This document shows, one piece after another, positions 1 through 8,565 of a stretch of DNA of 64,000 nt; position 1 is the first letter of the stretch, and every line of letters begins with the position of its first letter. The notes under the pieces were generated by a model, which saw nothing but the letters and a program-made list of their open reading frames with translations, made no database searches and was not told where the DNA came from. This DNA comes from Dehalococcoidia bacterium (lineage in GTDB: Bacteria; Chloroflexota; Dehalococcoidia; Lucifugimonadales; Lucifugimonadaceae). The stretch is from contig JAJEGY010000006.1 of NCBI GenBank assembly GCA_022819585.1, positions 1-64,000 of the forward strand, written 5' to 3'. The translations under genes were made by a program, and so were the position numbers.

Positions 1-280
1 TCTGGGTCGGGGGTCTGCACACGTCTGCGCAGCACTGTTTTCGATCCGTCGATCTGGTATCTATATTACTACGGATGTTGAGGATGTCAAGCGCGTTTTT
101 GTATGAACGAGGATTGTTGGGAGTTTTGTGGGATTATTGGAGTTGCCGTGCCTCTTTGTCTGAACTGGGATTTTTGGGATTGGGGGGATTTTTGGGATTT
201 TGTTGTTGTGGATTAGGAGGAGTTGTGCTGGTGGAGTCCGTCTGGCCCCTCCCTTTCGCCCCGGTCACCCTCACCCTGGC

Positions 281-303
281 CCTCTCCCGCCGAGCGGGAG
301 AGG
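281..303. repeat. Perfect 10-bp inverted repeat
   Basis: A 10-base arm at 281-290 pairs perfectly with 294-303 around a CGA loop, inside a 'CCCTCACCCTGGCCCTCTCCC' style sequence. Such hairpins are common dispersed intergenic repeats; no function is assigned. Confidence 0.7.
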
Positions 304-454
304 GGATGTGTTCATAGCCAGAGAGATATTAGTGGTAGAAAAGGTTGTGGGAGGAGTGGTGGTTGAAGCGCGCCAGGGTTGGGTGAGTGGTGGTTTTTGT
401 GGGAGTCCATCATTCTGCGAAGGTTCGCTTCGCTTCCTTCGCAGCCCCTCCCCC

Positions 455-474
455 GGGCCGTTCTCGAACGGCCC
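455..474. repeat. Perfect 8-bp inverted repeat
   Basis: GGGCCGTT (455-462) pairs with AACGGCCC (467-474) around a CTCG loop, flanked by further C-rich and G-rich runs that could extend the fold. It is probably a dispersed intergenic palindrome, not a terminator, because no T-run follows. Confidence 0.6.
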
Positions 475-617
475 CTACGGGGTTGCGTTTCCCCTTGTTG
501 TTCATGAACGGGTTATGGTGGTGGGGTGGGAAATGTAGAATCGTTTGGAGATGGATTGGAGACGTGTGTAATTCCGTTTGGTTCGGTGGCACGTTGCGTT
601 GAAACGAGATCTGGACG

Positions 618-1394
618 ATGAAGGTACTGTTCCTGCAAGATGAGTTGCCGACGGCGCGGGCTGGTGATATTCGGGATGTGAAGAATGGGTTTGCTCGCAA
701 CTATTTGATTCCGCGTGGAGTTGCGGTGCTGGCTACTGAGCACCAGCTTCGGCGTGCTGAGAAACTGCGGGCTGAGGCTGAGGAGCGTCGGCTGCGCGAG
801 TTGAATGAGTGGCGTGATATTGCTACTGAGCTGTCTGAGAATCCGGTGGATTTGATGGTTCGGACCGGGCCTACCGGTCGTCTATATGGTTCGGTTACGA
901 GCGCGATGATCGCTGCTCGGTTGTCGGAGCTCACGGATCGTACTATCGAGCGTAAGCGTGTGCGGTTGCAGGAGCAGATCAGGATGGTGGGGACGTACCG
1001 GATTCCGGTTCGGTTCATGGATGAGATCGACGGGACCGTCGACCTGAACGTAGTTTCGGATGATGTTGTTGAGGGCGAGGAAGAGGAGGAGACGACCGAT
1101 CAGTACGCGATCACAGACGAGATCCTAGCGAGTGGCGAGATCGACATACATGGCTGGGAAGAGCCGCAGGCGGTGGATGCGTTGGGTCTCATCGCTGGTC
1201 GTATCTTGGCTCGCAACATTGCGCAATTCCGGGTGATCCACGGGAAGGGCGAGGGGACGTTGCGTCAGGCGGTGCGTGACCGTTTGGATGCGATGAAGAC
1301 CGAGGGAACGGTGATTTTGTGGGGTCCGGGTCGAACTGATGGCGACACGGACGCGGACAGCTTAGAAGCTGTCTCGTGGTTCACGGTTAGCTGA
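618..1394 (+). CDS. rplI: Ribosomal protein bL9 fused to a C-terminal Smr domain
   Basis: The N-terminal ~148 residues of this 258-residue protein are a complete bL9. It starts with the family signature (MKVLFLQDEL, then a basic loop with NGFARNYLIPRG at 23-34), followed by the long connecting helix (~41-75) and the C-terminal domain. bL9 binds 23S rRNA near the L1 stalk and projects its C-terminal domain away from the 50S subunit. After an acidic linker (~150-163), the same frame continues into an Smr domain. It has the DxH motif in IDIHGW (175-180) and the HGKGEG motif (208-213). Smr domains in SmrB and MutS2 cut mRNA or split ribosomes at collisions. bL9 is normally about 150 residues, so the extension is unusual. 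The gene is followed by dnaB, the usual rplI-dnaB order. The domain calls are read from motifs; the collision role of the fusion is inference. Confidence 0.92.
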   Translation: MKVLFLQDELPTARAGDIRDVKNGFARNYLIPRGVAVLATEHQLRRAEKLRAEAEERRLRELNEWRDIATELSENPVDLMVRTGPTGRLYGSVTSAMIAARLSELTDRTIERKRVRLQEQIRMVGTYRIPVRFMDEIDGTVDLNVVSDDVVEGEEEEETTDQYAITDEILASGEIDIHGWEEPQAVDALGLIAGRILARNIAQFRVIHGKGEGTLRQAVRDRLDAMKTEGTVILWGPGRTDGDTDADSLEAVSWFTVS

Positions 1395-1407
1395 GGCGTT
1401 TTCGCCT
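1394..1407 (+). terminator. Weak hairpin after rplI
   Basis: AGGCG (1394-1398) pairs with CGCCT (1403-1407) around TTTT immediately after the rplI stop. No T-run follows, so it may be only a weak or Rho-assisted end, or an RNA-stability hairpin between rplI and dnaB. Confidence 0.25.
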
Positions 1408-1546
1408 ACACCATGCACTGACCAAAAGTGCCCGATTTTCAGTTCGATTGGGTGCTCAGTCGCGGTCCGTTGAGGGTAGGATTTGAATAATCACGCCTCG
1501 TAGACGCTGACATCGCTTCGCAAGTTCCTAATCCGCTTCCTCCCGA

Positions 1547-2938
1547 ATGCAAGAACCGACCACCCTACCCTCCGACGCAACGCCTCCCGCAAACCTCGAA
1601 GCCGAGATATCGATAATTGGATCGCTGTTGATTGATGGCGAGGCGATCCTGCGGGTGGTTCAGGAACTGAAGCCCGAACATTTTTATTGGGAGAACAATC
1701 GGGAGATCTACCAAGCGTGTCTTGAGTTGTTCGGCGAATCGACGCCGATTGATCAGGAGACGGTACGGAACCGATTGTTTGCGAAGGGGATCTTGGAGGA
1801 TGTAGGTGGTGACGCTTATCTGAGTTCGGGAGTGGCTTCGACGCCTCACGCCGTGCACATCGTGGCGTATTCGAAGATAGTTCGTGCGAATTATCTGCTG
1901 CGTCAGATCGGCGAGGCGGGTGAGAGGATATCCGGTATCGGCGCCGATGTGGGCAACACGCGGGATGTGGATACGGCGTTGAAGCAGGCTGAGGAGATCA
2001 TCTTCCGTATCGGGCGTGACCATGACTCGACCGACTTTGTGGCGATTGGTGAATCGCGGTCGATCCTCGAGTATCTCGACCCGTCGGCATCGGAATTCAC
2101 GGACGACTCGATTCAACCGATTCCGACCGGATTTCTTTCTCTCGACTCGGTGCTTGGCGGGTTCCATCGCTCGGACATGATCGTATTGGCGGCGCGTCCT
2201 GGTTTCGGGAAGTCGACGTTGGCTTTGAACATTGGGTTGAACGCGGCGAAAGAGGGTATGACGGTTGGGATTTTCAGCCTTGAGATGGGCATTGATCAAG
2301 TTGCGCATCGGCTGGCGGCGTGTCATGCCCGTTTGAACATCCAGAACATCCGCAACGGGACTTTGGAGCCTCTTGAGGGTGATCGGTTAAGTGATGCGTA
2401 TGGTTTGCTGAGCGACCTGCGAATCTACGTAGACGATGCGGCGATCCAGACAGCGACCGGGATGTCTGCGAAGGCTAGAAGATTGCAGATGCAGTCGGGG
2501 CTGGATTTCTTGATCGTGGACTACATGCAGTTGATAAGCGGGTCATCTCCAGGGCGTGATTCGAACCGTGTGCAGGAAGTGAGTGAGATCTCCCGTTATC
2601 TGAAGGCGATAGCGCGTGATTTGAGCATCCCAGTGCTGGCGGTTTCTCAGTTGAATCGAGCGGTTGAGCAGAGGTCGTCGCATGAGCCGAAGCTGGCGGA
2701 TCTGCGAGAGTCGGGATCGATCGAGTAGGATGCGGACGTTGTGATGTTCATTCACCGAGACGACAAGAACATGTCGGAGGAGGAGTGGAACAAGCGGAAC
2801 CCGACACAGATGTATCCGCGTGGGTTGCCGGACATCATCATCGCCAAGCACCGACATGGCCCGACGGCGACGATTCAGTTGGCGGTGCGGGACGAGTTCG
2901 GGCAGTTCTCGACAGTGTCCGAGCCGGGTATGAATTGA
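1547..2938 (+). CDS. dnaB: Replicative DNA helicase DnaB, interrupted by an in-frame UAG at codon 394
   Basis: DnaB is the hexameric 5'-3' helicase that opens the replication fork. Residues 1-393 carry the N-terminal domain, Walker A (ARPGFGKST, 216-224) and Walker B (FLIVDYMQLI, 321-330). They end at the conserved RESGSIE, where a TAG (2726-2728) replaces the Gln codon usual in GSIEQDAD. Without any frame change the sequence continues DADVVMFIHRDDK and the normal DnaB C-terminus to a TGA at 2936-2938. The full frame is about 463 codons, the usual family length. A single C-to-T change (CAG to TAG) explains it. Since DnaB is essential, the likeliest causes are a sequencing or assembly error or a suppressed nonsense codon; a pseudogene with another dnaB elsewhere is possible. 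TAG ends other genes here, so general recoding is unlikely. Confidence 0.9.
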
Positions 2939-2948
2939 GGACCGATGG

Positions 2949-3683
2949 ATGTCGGTCCGACCGATTGATGGATTTCCATTAGCTGACGATTACGCTGTGA
3001 CGCGTGTGCCGAACGCGGTGTTGGGACGGGTTTTGGCTGGTGTTGAGGATGTGGATGTGATCAAGCTGATTTTCCGTGCGGTCTGGCTGTTGGAGAGACA
3101 GTCGGGATACCCACGGATCATTTCGGTGGAACAGTTGAGGGCGGACCGGGTGTTGTCGGTTGTTTTTGGAGATGCTAGCGCGTTTGATCGGGCGTTGGGG
3201 CACGCGGTTGAGTGTGGGATTTTGGTTCGGGTTTGGGTTGATGGGGTTGATCGGTTGATGTTGAATACGGAGTCGGCTCGGAGAGTTTCGTTGGAGACGG
3301 CGGAGGTTGGGGTGAATGGGGATGCTGATGAAGAGGATGGTTGGGATACGCCGGCTGCGAGGTCGGTTGGAGCGAATGCGTTTCGGGCTTATGAGGAGAA
3401 CATCGGGGTGTTGTCGCCGATGATTCGGGAGAGTATTTTGTCTTCGTTGGAGGATTTTACGGATGAGGAGATAACGGAGGCCATTAGAATCGCCGTTGAG
3501 AGCGAGAGCCGAAGTTGGTCTTTCGTTGCAGGCGTATTGAGGCGCTGGGCTAGAGAAGGCATACCGCATGAGCGAAGAGATTCGAGAGCCGGACGAGGAG
3601 GAGACCGAGGGCGGGTTCCAGAGGATCAACTCCGGCGATACCTGGAGGAGCAACGGAAACGGGATCGCGCACGCTCCGCGTAG
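2949..3683 (+). CDS. DnaD-like primosome protein
   Basis: This 244-residue protein has a winged-helix-like N-terminal part (~30-110). A DnaD/DnaB_2-type helical domain follows at ~146-204, recognised by YEENIGVLSPMIRE (148-161) and the RSW...VLRRW ending (188-200). The C-terminal tail is strongly basic. DnaD-family proteins act with helicase loaders to put DnaB on DNA at origins and restart sites. The gene lies 10 nt after the dnaB frame and overlaps or abuts the helicase-loader gene, so the three look like one primosome operon. Assignment is by the C-terminal domain pattern; the N-terminal fold is inferred. Confidence 0.75.
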   Translation: MSVRPIDGFPLADDYAVTRVPNAVLGRVLAGVEDVDVIKLIFRAVWLLERQSGYPRIISVEQLRADRVLSVVFGDASAFDRALGHAVECGILVRVWVDGVDRLMLNTESARRVSLETAEVGVNGDADEEDGWDTPAARSVGANAFRAYEENIGVLSPMIRESILSSLEDFTDEEITEAIRIAVESESRSWSFVAGVLRRWAREGIPHERRDSRAGRGGDRGRVPEDQLRRYLEEQRKRDRARSA

Positions 3684-4980
3684 CGTGTCTGCCCCCGGCT
3701 TTGAGGTTGCACCGGAATGCGATCGGTGCAATGACTCGCTTTGGGTGCTGTCGTCTACGGGCGGGACGATGACGGTCGTGCCTTGTAACTGTGAGGGTGC
3801 CCAAACGGACGCGCGGTCGAGGCTGCATACGTATTCGCAACTTGGTCATCTAGAGCGGATGACTTTTGAGTCGTTGTTGTCGGAAGGACGGCGGGGGCGT
3901 GTTGATGAGGGTTTGTTCAAGGCGGCGACCAAGGCGGCGAAGGGCTTTGCGGAAGATCCAGAGGGTTGGTTGGTGCTGGATGGGACGACGGGGTCCGGGA
4001 AGACGCATCTGGCGGCGGCGATTGTGAACGCGATTGTTGAGCGTGGGGAACCAGCGAAGTATGTGTCAGCACTCGATATTCCGGATTTGGTGCGGAATGA
4101 ACGGTTTGAGGATGATGATGGCGCAGAGGGTGGATCTTTTGGGTCGTTGATGGATGCGCCCGTGTTGGTGATTGATGATCTTGGGGCCCAGCAGGCAACG
4201 AATTGGATCGACTCGAAGGTCGATCAGTTGTTGACGCATCGGTTCAATGGACGGATGCCGACGGTGGTTGTTTTGGCGAAGACGGTTTCGGAGATGCCTG
4301 AGCGGATCGGGTTGAAGTTAGATGATCCGGGGTTTTCGAGGGTTTGCGAATTGAGTGGTGGAAATCGCGCTGGTGTGAACATCCCAAGGCTGATGCTGGA
4401 CCGGATGACCTTCGAGACGTTCAATCCCGATGGTGCTCCGTCAGCGAAGCATGATGACCGAGCGTCGTTGGGGATGGCGTATGCGGCCGCGAAGGAGTTT
4501 GCTAAGCAGCCGGAGAAGTGGTTGTATCTGCACGGGCCTACGGGAGTCGGCAAGACTCATATTGCGGTTGCGATAGCGAAGGTGCAATCGGATCGAGGGC
4601 GATCGGTTACTTTTTGGTCGGTGCCCGATTTGCTGGACAAGCTGCGGCATTCGTATTCGACTCCCAATGAGTCGACGTTCTATGAGTTGTTCGATGCAGT
4701 TCGGAATTGCGAGCTTTTGATATTGGATGATTTCGGGGCCCAGCAGATGACGGATTGGGCTTTGGAGAGGCTGTATCAGATCGTCAGCCACCGGCATGAT
4801 CGGTTGTTGCCGACTGTGATCACTAGTCAGTACATCTTGTGGGAGGGTGCGGATAACAGCAACTGGGAACGAGTGCGTGGGAAGCATCAATGGGAGGCGA
4901 TTCGTTCGAGGTTGAGAGATTCGAGGGTTGTTACGGAGCGGTTGATGGCTGCGCCGGACTATCGGAATCGCGGGGCTTAG
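3568..4980 (+). CDS. DnaC/DnaI-type helicase loader with two tandem AAA+ domains
   Basis: This 470-residue protein has a zinc-ribbon-like Cys set (C51, C54, C73, C75) as in DnaC/DnaI proteins of Gram-positive type. Two complete P-loop ATPase domains follow. The first has Walker A GTTGSGKT (139-146) and Walker B VLVIDDLGAQ (199-208). The second has GPTGVGKT (323-330) and LLILDDFGAQ (383-392). Usual loaders have one AAA+ domain and ~250-330 residues, so this looks like an internal duplication. A C-terminal arginine-rich SRLRDSR segment (447-453) resembles the normal loader end. The ATG at 3568 has an upstream GAGAAGG but overlaps dnaD by 116 nt; a GTG at 3685, one base after the dnaD stop, is an alternative start that keeps the Cys set. 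It probably loads the DnaB encoded just upstream. Confidence 0.85.
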   Translation: MSEEIREPDEEETEGGFQRINSGDTWRSNGNGIAHAPRSVSAPGFEVAPECDRCNDSLWVLSSTGGTMTVVPCNCEGAQTDARSRLHTYSQLGHLERMTFESLLSEGRRGRVDEGLFKAATKAAKGFAEDPEGWLVLDGTTGSGKTHLAAAIVNAIVERGEPAKYVSALDIPDLVRNERFEDDDGAEGGSFGSLMDAPVLVIDDLGAQQATNWIDSKVDQLLTHRFNGRMPTVVVLAKTVSEMPERIGLKLDDPGFSRVCELSGGNRAGVNIPRLMLDRMTFETFNPDGAPSAKHDDRASLGMAYAAAKEFAKQPEKWLYLHGPTGVGKTHIAVAIAKVQSDRGRSVTFWSVPDLLDKLRHSYSTPNESTFYELFDAVRNCELLILDDFGAQQMTDWALERLYQIVSHRHDRLLPTVITSQYILWEGADNSNWERVRGKHQWEAIRSRLRDSRVVTERLMAAPDYRNRGA

Positions 4981-4997
4981 GTCGGGGCGTTTGTCAT

Positions 4998-5783
4998 ATG
5001 GCTAGAAGTCTGTTGAATGTTGGGTGGCAGGTTGCTACGGTTGCGGCGGTGAAGCGTGAGACTGGGGATGTGAAGACTTTCATGCTTGAGCCTGAGAATG
5101 GGGAGATGTCGTTTGTTGCGGGGCAGCATATCGATGTGCGGTTGACGGCGCCGGATGGGTATCAGGCTCAGAGGTCGTATTCGATAGCGTCTGCGCCTGA
5201 GAGGCCGGGGTGTATCGACATCACGATCGAGTTGTTGGAGGATGGGGAGGTTTCGCCGTATTTCCACTATGTCGTGGAGCCGGGTGATCAGGTTGAGTTT
5301 CGGGGTCCGATTGGTGGCCCGTTTACGTGGAGAGCGCGGGAAGGGGCGAGGTTGCTGCTGATCGGTGGAGGATCGGGGGTTGTGCCATTGATGTCGATGT
5401 TGCGGCATCGGGCAGCGTCGGGGAAGGCAGGGGAGATTCCCGCGGTTCTGCTGTATTCGTCGAGGACGGATCATCACATCATCTATCGTGGCGAGTTGGA
5501 TGATATGGATGCTGCGGATGGGAATGTGAGGGTGTTGCATACGTTGACGCGTCATCAGCCTCCGGGATGGGCTGGTAGGCGTCGGCGTGTGGATATCGAG
5601 ATGGTGAGGGATGCTTTGGGTGTGCTCGAGGGGATGGGGGATGGCGATGGTAATGGTAGTGAGGTGGTTTGCTATGTCTGCGGTCCTAGCGATTTCGTGG
5701 AGAACTCGGCGTTGTTTGCGGTGGAGTTAGGAATTGCTCCGGAGAATGTAAGGACGGAGCGGTTTGGGCCTACGGGGACTTAG
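4998..5783 (+). CDS. FAD/NAD(P)-binding ferredoxin-reductase-like oxidoreductase
   Basis: This 261-residue flavoprotein resembles the reductase modules of oxygenases and ferredoxin-NADP reductases. The FAD-binding barrel carries the RSYS motif (59-62), and the nucleotide-binding domain has GGGSGVVP (123-130). A late CGPSDFVE motif is typical of the NAD(P)-binding end. No [2Fe-2S] Cys cluster is present, so it is a stand-alone reductase that would need a partner. The ATG at 4998 is preferred because an upstream start at 4890 would add ~36 residues unlike the family and overlap the loader gene. It follows that gene by 17 nt. The substrate is unknown. Confidence 0.8.
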   Translation: MARSLLNVGWQVATVAAVKRETGDVKTFMLEPENGEMSFVAGQHIDVRLTAPDGYQAQRSYSIASAPERPGCIDITIELLEDGEVSPYFHYVVEPGDQVEFRGPIGGPFTWRAREGARLLLIGGGSGVVPLMSMLRHRAASGKAGEIPAVLLYSSRTDHHIIYRGELDDMDAADGNVRVLHTLTRHQPPGWAGRRRRVDIEMVRDALGVLEGMGDGDGNGSEVVCYVCGPSDFVENSALFAVELGIAPENVRTERFGPTGT

Positions 5784-5827
5784 GATTGGGTTGCGCGTTG
5801 CCCCTCCCTCACCCATCCACCCTTGGG

Positions 5828-5845
5828 TTCCTGCTTTCGCAGGAA
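5828..5845. repeat. Intergenic hairpin repeat
   Basis: TTCCTGC (5828-5834) and GCAGGAA (5839-5845) form a perfect 7-bp stem around TTTC, followed by ATGACG. A degenerate second copy of the right arm (GCAGGAATGACG) follows within 25 bases. This is a widespread type of dispersed bacterial intergenic repeat. Confidence 0.6.
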
Positions 5846-5891
5846 TGACGATGGGGATGCAGGAATGACGAATGATTGATAGGAGACGAGA

Positions 5892-7328
5892 ATGAGACGT
5901 CCGAATTTTGTGATGATGATGGCGGATGATATGGGATATGGGGATTTTGGTGTGTTCAGCGAGGGTAGGGTAAGGACGCCGTTTTTGGATTCGATGGTTG
6001 GGGAGAGTGTTTGTCTTTCTCAGAACTACACGGGTAGTCCGGTTTGTTCTCCGTCGCGTGCGGCGATGTTGACGGGGAGGTATCCGATACGGACGGGTGC
6101 GGTGACGCCTCAGGAGACGCTGGGGTATGACAGGATCGCGTTGAGGGAGAGGACGTTGGGGGATGTTTTCAAGGCGAATGGGTATGCGACGGGGTTGATT
6201 GGGAAGTGGCACAACGGGGCGTTGGATGCTCGGTATCATCCGAATGCTCGGGGATTTGATGAATTTGTGGGTTTCCGAGGTGGTTGGGCTGATTATTGGC
6301 GGTACAACTTGGACCGTAATGGGACGATGGTGCCTTCGGATGGGACGTATATGACTGATGTTTTGGCGTCGGAGGCGGTGGATTTCATTGATCGTCATTC
6401 GGATGAGCCGTTTTTCTTGAGCGTGATGTTTAATGCTCCGCATACTCCGCTACATGCGCCGCAGAAGTATGTGACGCCTTATATCGAGGCTGGCTTCTCG
6501 GTGGATGTTGCGATTGTGTACGCGATGATCGAGGTTATGGATCGGGGTGTCGAACGGATATCTGAGGCGCTACGTCAGAACGGTCTTTACGATGACACGG
6601 TTTTCATGTTTACGTGTGACAATGGGCCGGCGTTTGGAGTTCGTTGGGATCATGTGCCGCCGGGCGGAGATGGCGATACGACGCGGTTCAACTGCGGGTT
6701 GAACGGGGCTAAGGGATCGGTTTTGGAAGGCGGAGTCAGGGTGCCGATGGTGATGAGGTGGCCATCGGGGTTGGATGCGGGAGTTGAGAACCATCAGTTG
6801 GTGCACTTCATCGACTGGTTGCCGACGTTTATGGATATGGCGGATGTGGACTCGATTGATGGGATGCGTCCGTTGGATGGGGTATCGGTGCTACCTCAGT
6901 TGAGGGGTGAGGAGCCGCCAAGTGAGCCTCGTCGTTTCTGGCAGTTCAACGGGTATTCGCCGGTTGGGGAGAGCAACGCGGCAGTGCGGGATGGTGATTG
7001 GAAGCTGGTGCGCCCTGCCCTGCCGTTGGAGCCCGCGACTGAAGAGGGTCGTAGGTTGGCGGAAGAGTATGTTTTGCTGGATATCGAGTACAAGTATGAG
7101 CCTGAGAATGTGACTGAGATCAGGCGGTGGCCGGAGCCGGAACGGGTGATTGATGATCCGCCTCGGCCTGTGCTTTACAACATCGCTGATGATCCGTTGG
7201 AGGAGAGGGATTTGTGGGATGACGAGCCTCAGAGAGCGGCGCGGATGTTGAACGATTTGGAGAACTGGTTCGAGGATGTTGAGACGGAGCGGAGGAGTAT
7301 CCCTGATGATGAACGCATCGGGGTCTAG
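5892..7328 (+). CDS. Sulfatase (arylsulfatase family, Cys-type)
   Basis: This 478-residue protein hydrolyses sulfate esters if it follows its family. The N-terminus has the metal-binding ADDMGYGD pattern (11-18). The formylglycine motif CSPSR (52-56) is followed by AAMLTGRYP, the classic Cys-type sulfatase signature, so a formylglycine-generating enzyme or anaerobic maturase is needed; none is in the window. Further metal and substrate residues sit in GKWHNG, APHTPLHAP and CDNGPAFG. I see no clear signal peptide, which suggests a cytoplasmic location. AGGAGA lies just upstream of the ATG. Substrate is unknown; choline-sulfatase or arylsulfatase activities are possible. Confidence 0.9.
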   Translation: MRRPNFVMMMADDMGYGDFGVFSEGRVRTPFLDSMVGESVCLSQNYTGSPVCSPSRAAMLTGRYPIRTGAVTPQETLGYDRIALRERTLGDVFKANGYATGLIGKWHNGALDARYHPNARGFDEFVGFRGGWADYWRYNLDRNGTMVPSDGTYMTDVLASEAVDFIDRHSDEPFFLSVMFNAPHTPLHAPQKYVTPYIEAGFSVDVAIVYAMIEVMDRGVERISEALRQNGLYDDTVFMFTCDNGPAFGVRWDHVPPGGDGDTTRFNCGLNGAKGSVLEGGVRVPMVMRWPSGLDAGVENHQLVHFIDWLPTFMDMADVDSIDGMRPLDGVSVLPQLRGEEPPSEPRRFWQFNGYSPVGESNAAVRDGDWKLVRPALPLEPATEEGRRLAEEYVLLDIEYKYEPENVTEIRRWPEPERVIDDPPRPVLYNIADDPLEERDLWDDEPQRAARMLNDLENWFEDVETERRSIPDDERIGV

Positions 7329-7345
7329 AGGGTGGTGAATTAAGA

Positions 7346-7374
7346 TTGAGATTGCGTGGCGGTGCGGTTGTCAT
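7346..7374 (+). promoter_or_regulatory. Promoter for tRNA-Thr
   Basis: TTGAGA (7346-7351) and TGTCAT (7369-7374) are separated by 17 bases, a good sigma-70-type match. The expected start near 7381 is six bases before the tRNA. Confidence 0.5.
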
Positions 7375-7386
7375 GCAGGATTCATC

Positions 7387-7461
7387 GCCAACGTAGCTCA
7401 GTGGTAGAGCAGCAGTTTCGTAAACTGCAGGTCGTGGGTTCGATCCCCACCGTTGGCTCCA
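7387..7461 (+). tRNA. tRNA-Thr (anticodon CGU)
   Basis: A complete cloverleaf can be drawn. The 7-bp acceptor stem GCCAACG/CGTTGGC spans 7387-7393 and 7451-7457. The D-arm is GCTCAGTGGTAGAGC. The anticodon stem GCAGT/ACTGC closes loop TTCGTAA with anticodon CGT, and the T-arm is GTGGG TTCGATC CCCAC. CCA is encoded at 7459-7461. The anticodon reads ACG, a threonine codon. Confidence 0.97.
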
Positions 7462-7592
7462 CATTCCCGATTGTCAGGAGCGGTTTGCCGTGTCTTGCGA
7501 TGCGGTCTCGCTGAAGTTGGCGCTCGGATAAATGCTAGACTCGCACTAATCTTGTTGCCTAGGCACCGATTCGATTTGATGGAGCAGATGAT

Positions 7593-8504
7593 TTGAGCGA
7601 CCAGTTACTGATTGCGGAGCAACCCGAACTGCAGGATGCTTTGATGGTCTGCGCGTGGTCGGGTTGGTCTGACGCTGGCGAATCTGCTACGAGTGCGCTT
7701 TATCACCTGACGCAGGAACTCGGGGCGAAGAAGTTCGCGGAGATCGATGCGGAGGAGTTTTACATCTTCACCGAGGAGAGGCCGATGGTGGAGAACGATG
7801 GCGATGGAGGGCGGCGGTTGATCTGGCCTAAGAATGAGTTCTTCTACTGGAAGTCGAAAGAGGAAAAGTATCCGGACCTGGTGGTTCTGATTGGTACGGA
7901 GCCGCATTTGAGGTGGCGGACCTATACGTCGCTTGTGGCGGATGTTGCGCAGGCGATGAATGTTGAAGTGTTGATGACTTTGGGGGCGCTGTTGGATGAG
8001 GTGCCGCACACGCGTGACGCGGTGGTGATGCGGACGACGACGCATGATGATCTAGGGAAGCGCTACATTCACCGTCGGTATAACCGTCCGAACTATGAAG
8101 GTCCGTCGGGGATGACTTCGGCGACGATTGACGAGTTTGAGAGGCGTGGTATCAAAGCCGTCTCGGTCTGGGGACATGCACCGCGGTATCTGCAGGGAGC
8201 ACAGAACCCTGCGATCACCTTGGCACTTGTGGAGGAGATCGAGAAGTTTTCGAATATCGGCGTTGAGAATGAACGTCTCGGGCAAGAGGCCCATGACTTC
8301 ACGACTCGGGTCGACTACGCCTTGCAGAACACACCGAAGGCGGTTGAGTATGTCCAGAGCTTGGAAGATCGTTACGACTCGGAGTTGACGGTTGCAGAGA
8401 ATCCGGGTTCTGCGGAGGTGGTCGACGAGTTGGACGAGTTCTTGCGGACGCGTGACATCGGGTTGGGCGATGACGGTGACGACGACAATATGGTGCGTGG
8501 TTAA
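7593..8504 (+). CDS. PAC2 family protein
   Basis: This 303-residue protein matches the PAC2 family, related to proteasome-assembly chaperones and common in archaea and actinobacteria. The N-terminal block has VCAWSGWSDAGESA (19-32), and later blocks include LIGTEPHLRWR and WGHAPRYL, with a C-terminal acidic tail. The start is a TTG at 7593 because the upstream in-frame ATG is followed by a stop. The biochemical role of bacterial PAC2 proteins is not settled. It stands between tRNA-Thr and tyrA. Confidence 0.8.
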   Translation: MSDQLLIAEQPELQDALMVCAWSGWSDAGESATSALYHLTQELGAKKFAEIDAEEFYIFTEERPMVENDGDGGRRLIWPKNEFFYWKSKEEKYPDLVVLIGTEPHLRWRTYTSLVADVAQAMNVEVLMTLGALLDEVPHTRDAVVMRTTTHDDLGKRYIHRRYNRPNYEGPSGMTSATIDEFERRGIKAVSVWGHAPRYLQGAQNPAITLALVEEIEKFSNIGVENERLGQEAHDFTTRVDYALQNTPKAVEYVQSLEDRYDSELTVAENPGSAEVVDELDEFLRTRDIGLGDDGDDDNMVRG

Positions 8505-8565
8505 GAACTAGGGATTGATATTCGAACGTAAGAATCAAGCACGTGACACTATCTGAGAGACAGCA

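Larger units (their letters stand above)
1..617. other. Intergenic region with hairpin repeats, no convincing gene
   Basis: This stretch precedes rplI and holds only short open frames without recognisable protein content. It is G/T-rich on the + strand like its surroundings. It carries two perfect inverted repeats (listed separately) of the kind scattered between genes in many environmental bacterial genomes. The promoter of the rplI operon should lie here, but I cannot assign a convincing -35/-10 pair. Confidence 0.6.

Noticed and set aside
701..1018. Minus-strand frame opposite rplI
   Set aside because: It is a shadow of the bL9 gene, with no family similarity. Dozens of similar frames opposite known genes were treated the same way.
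4890..4997. Upstream ATG for the ferredoxin-reductase-like gene
   Set aside because: It would overlap the helicase-loader gene and add residues unlike the family.
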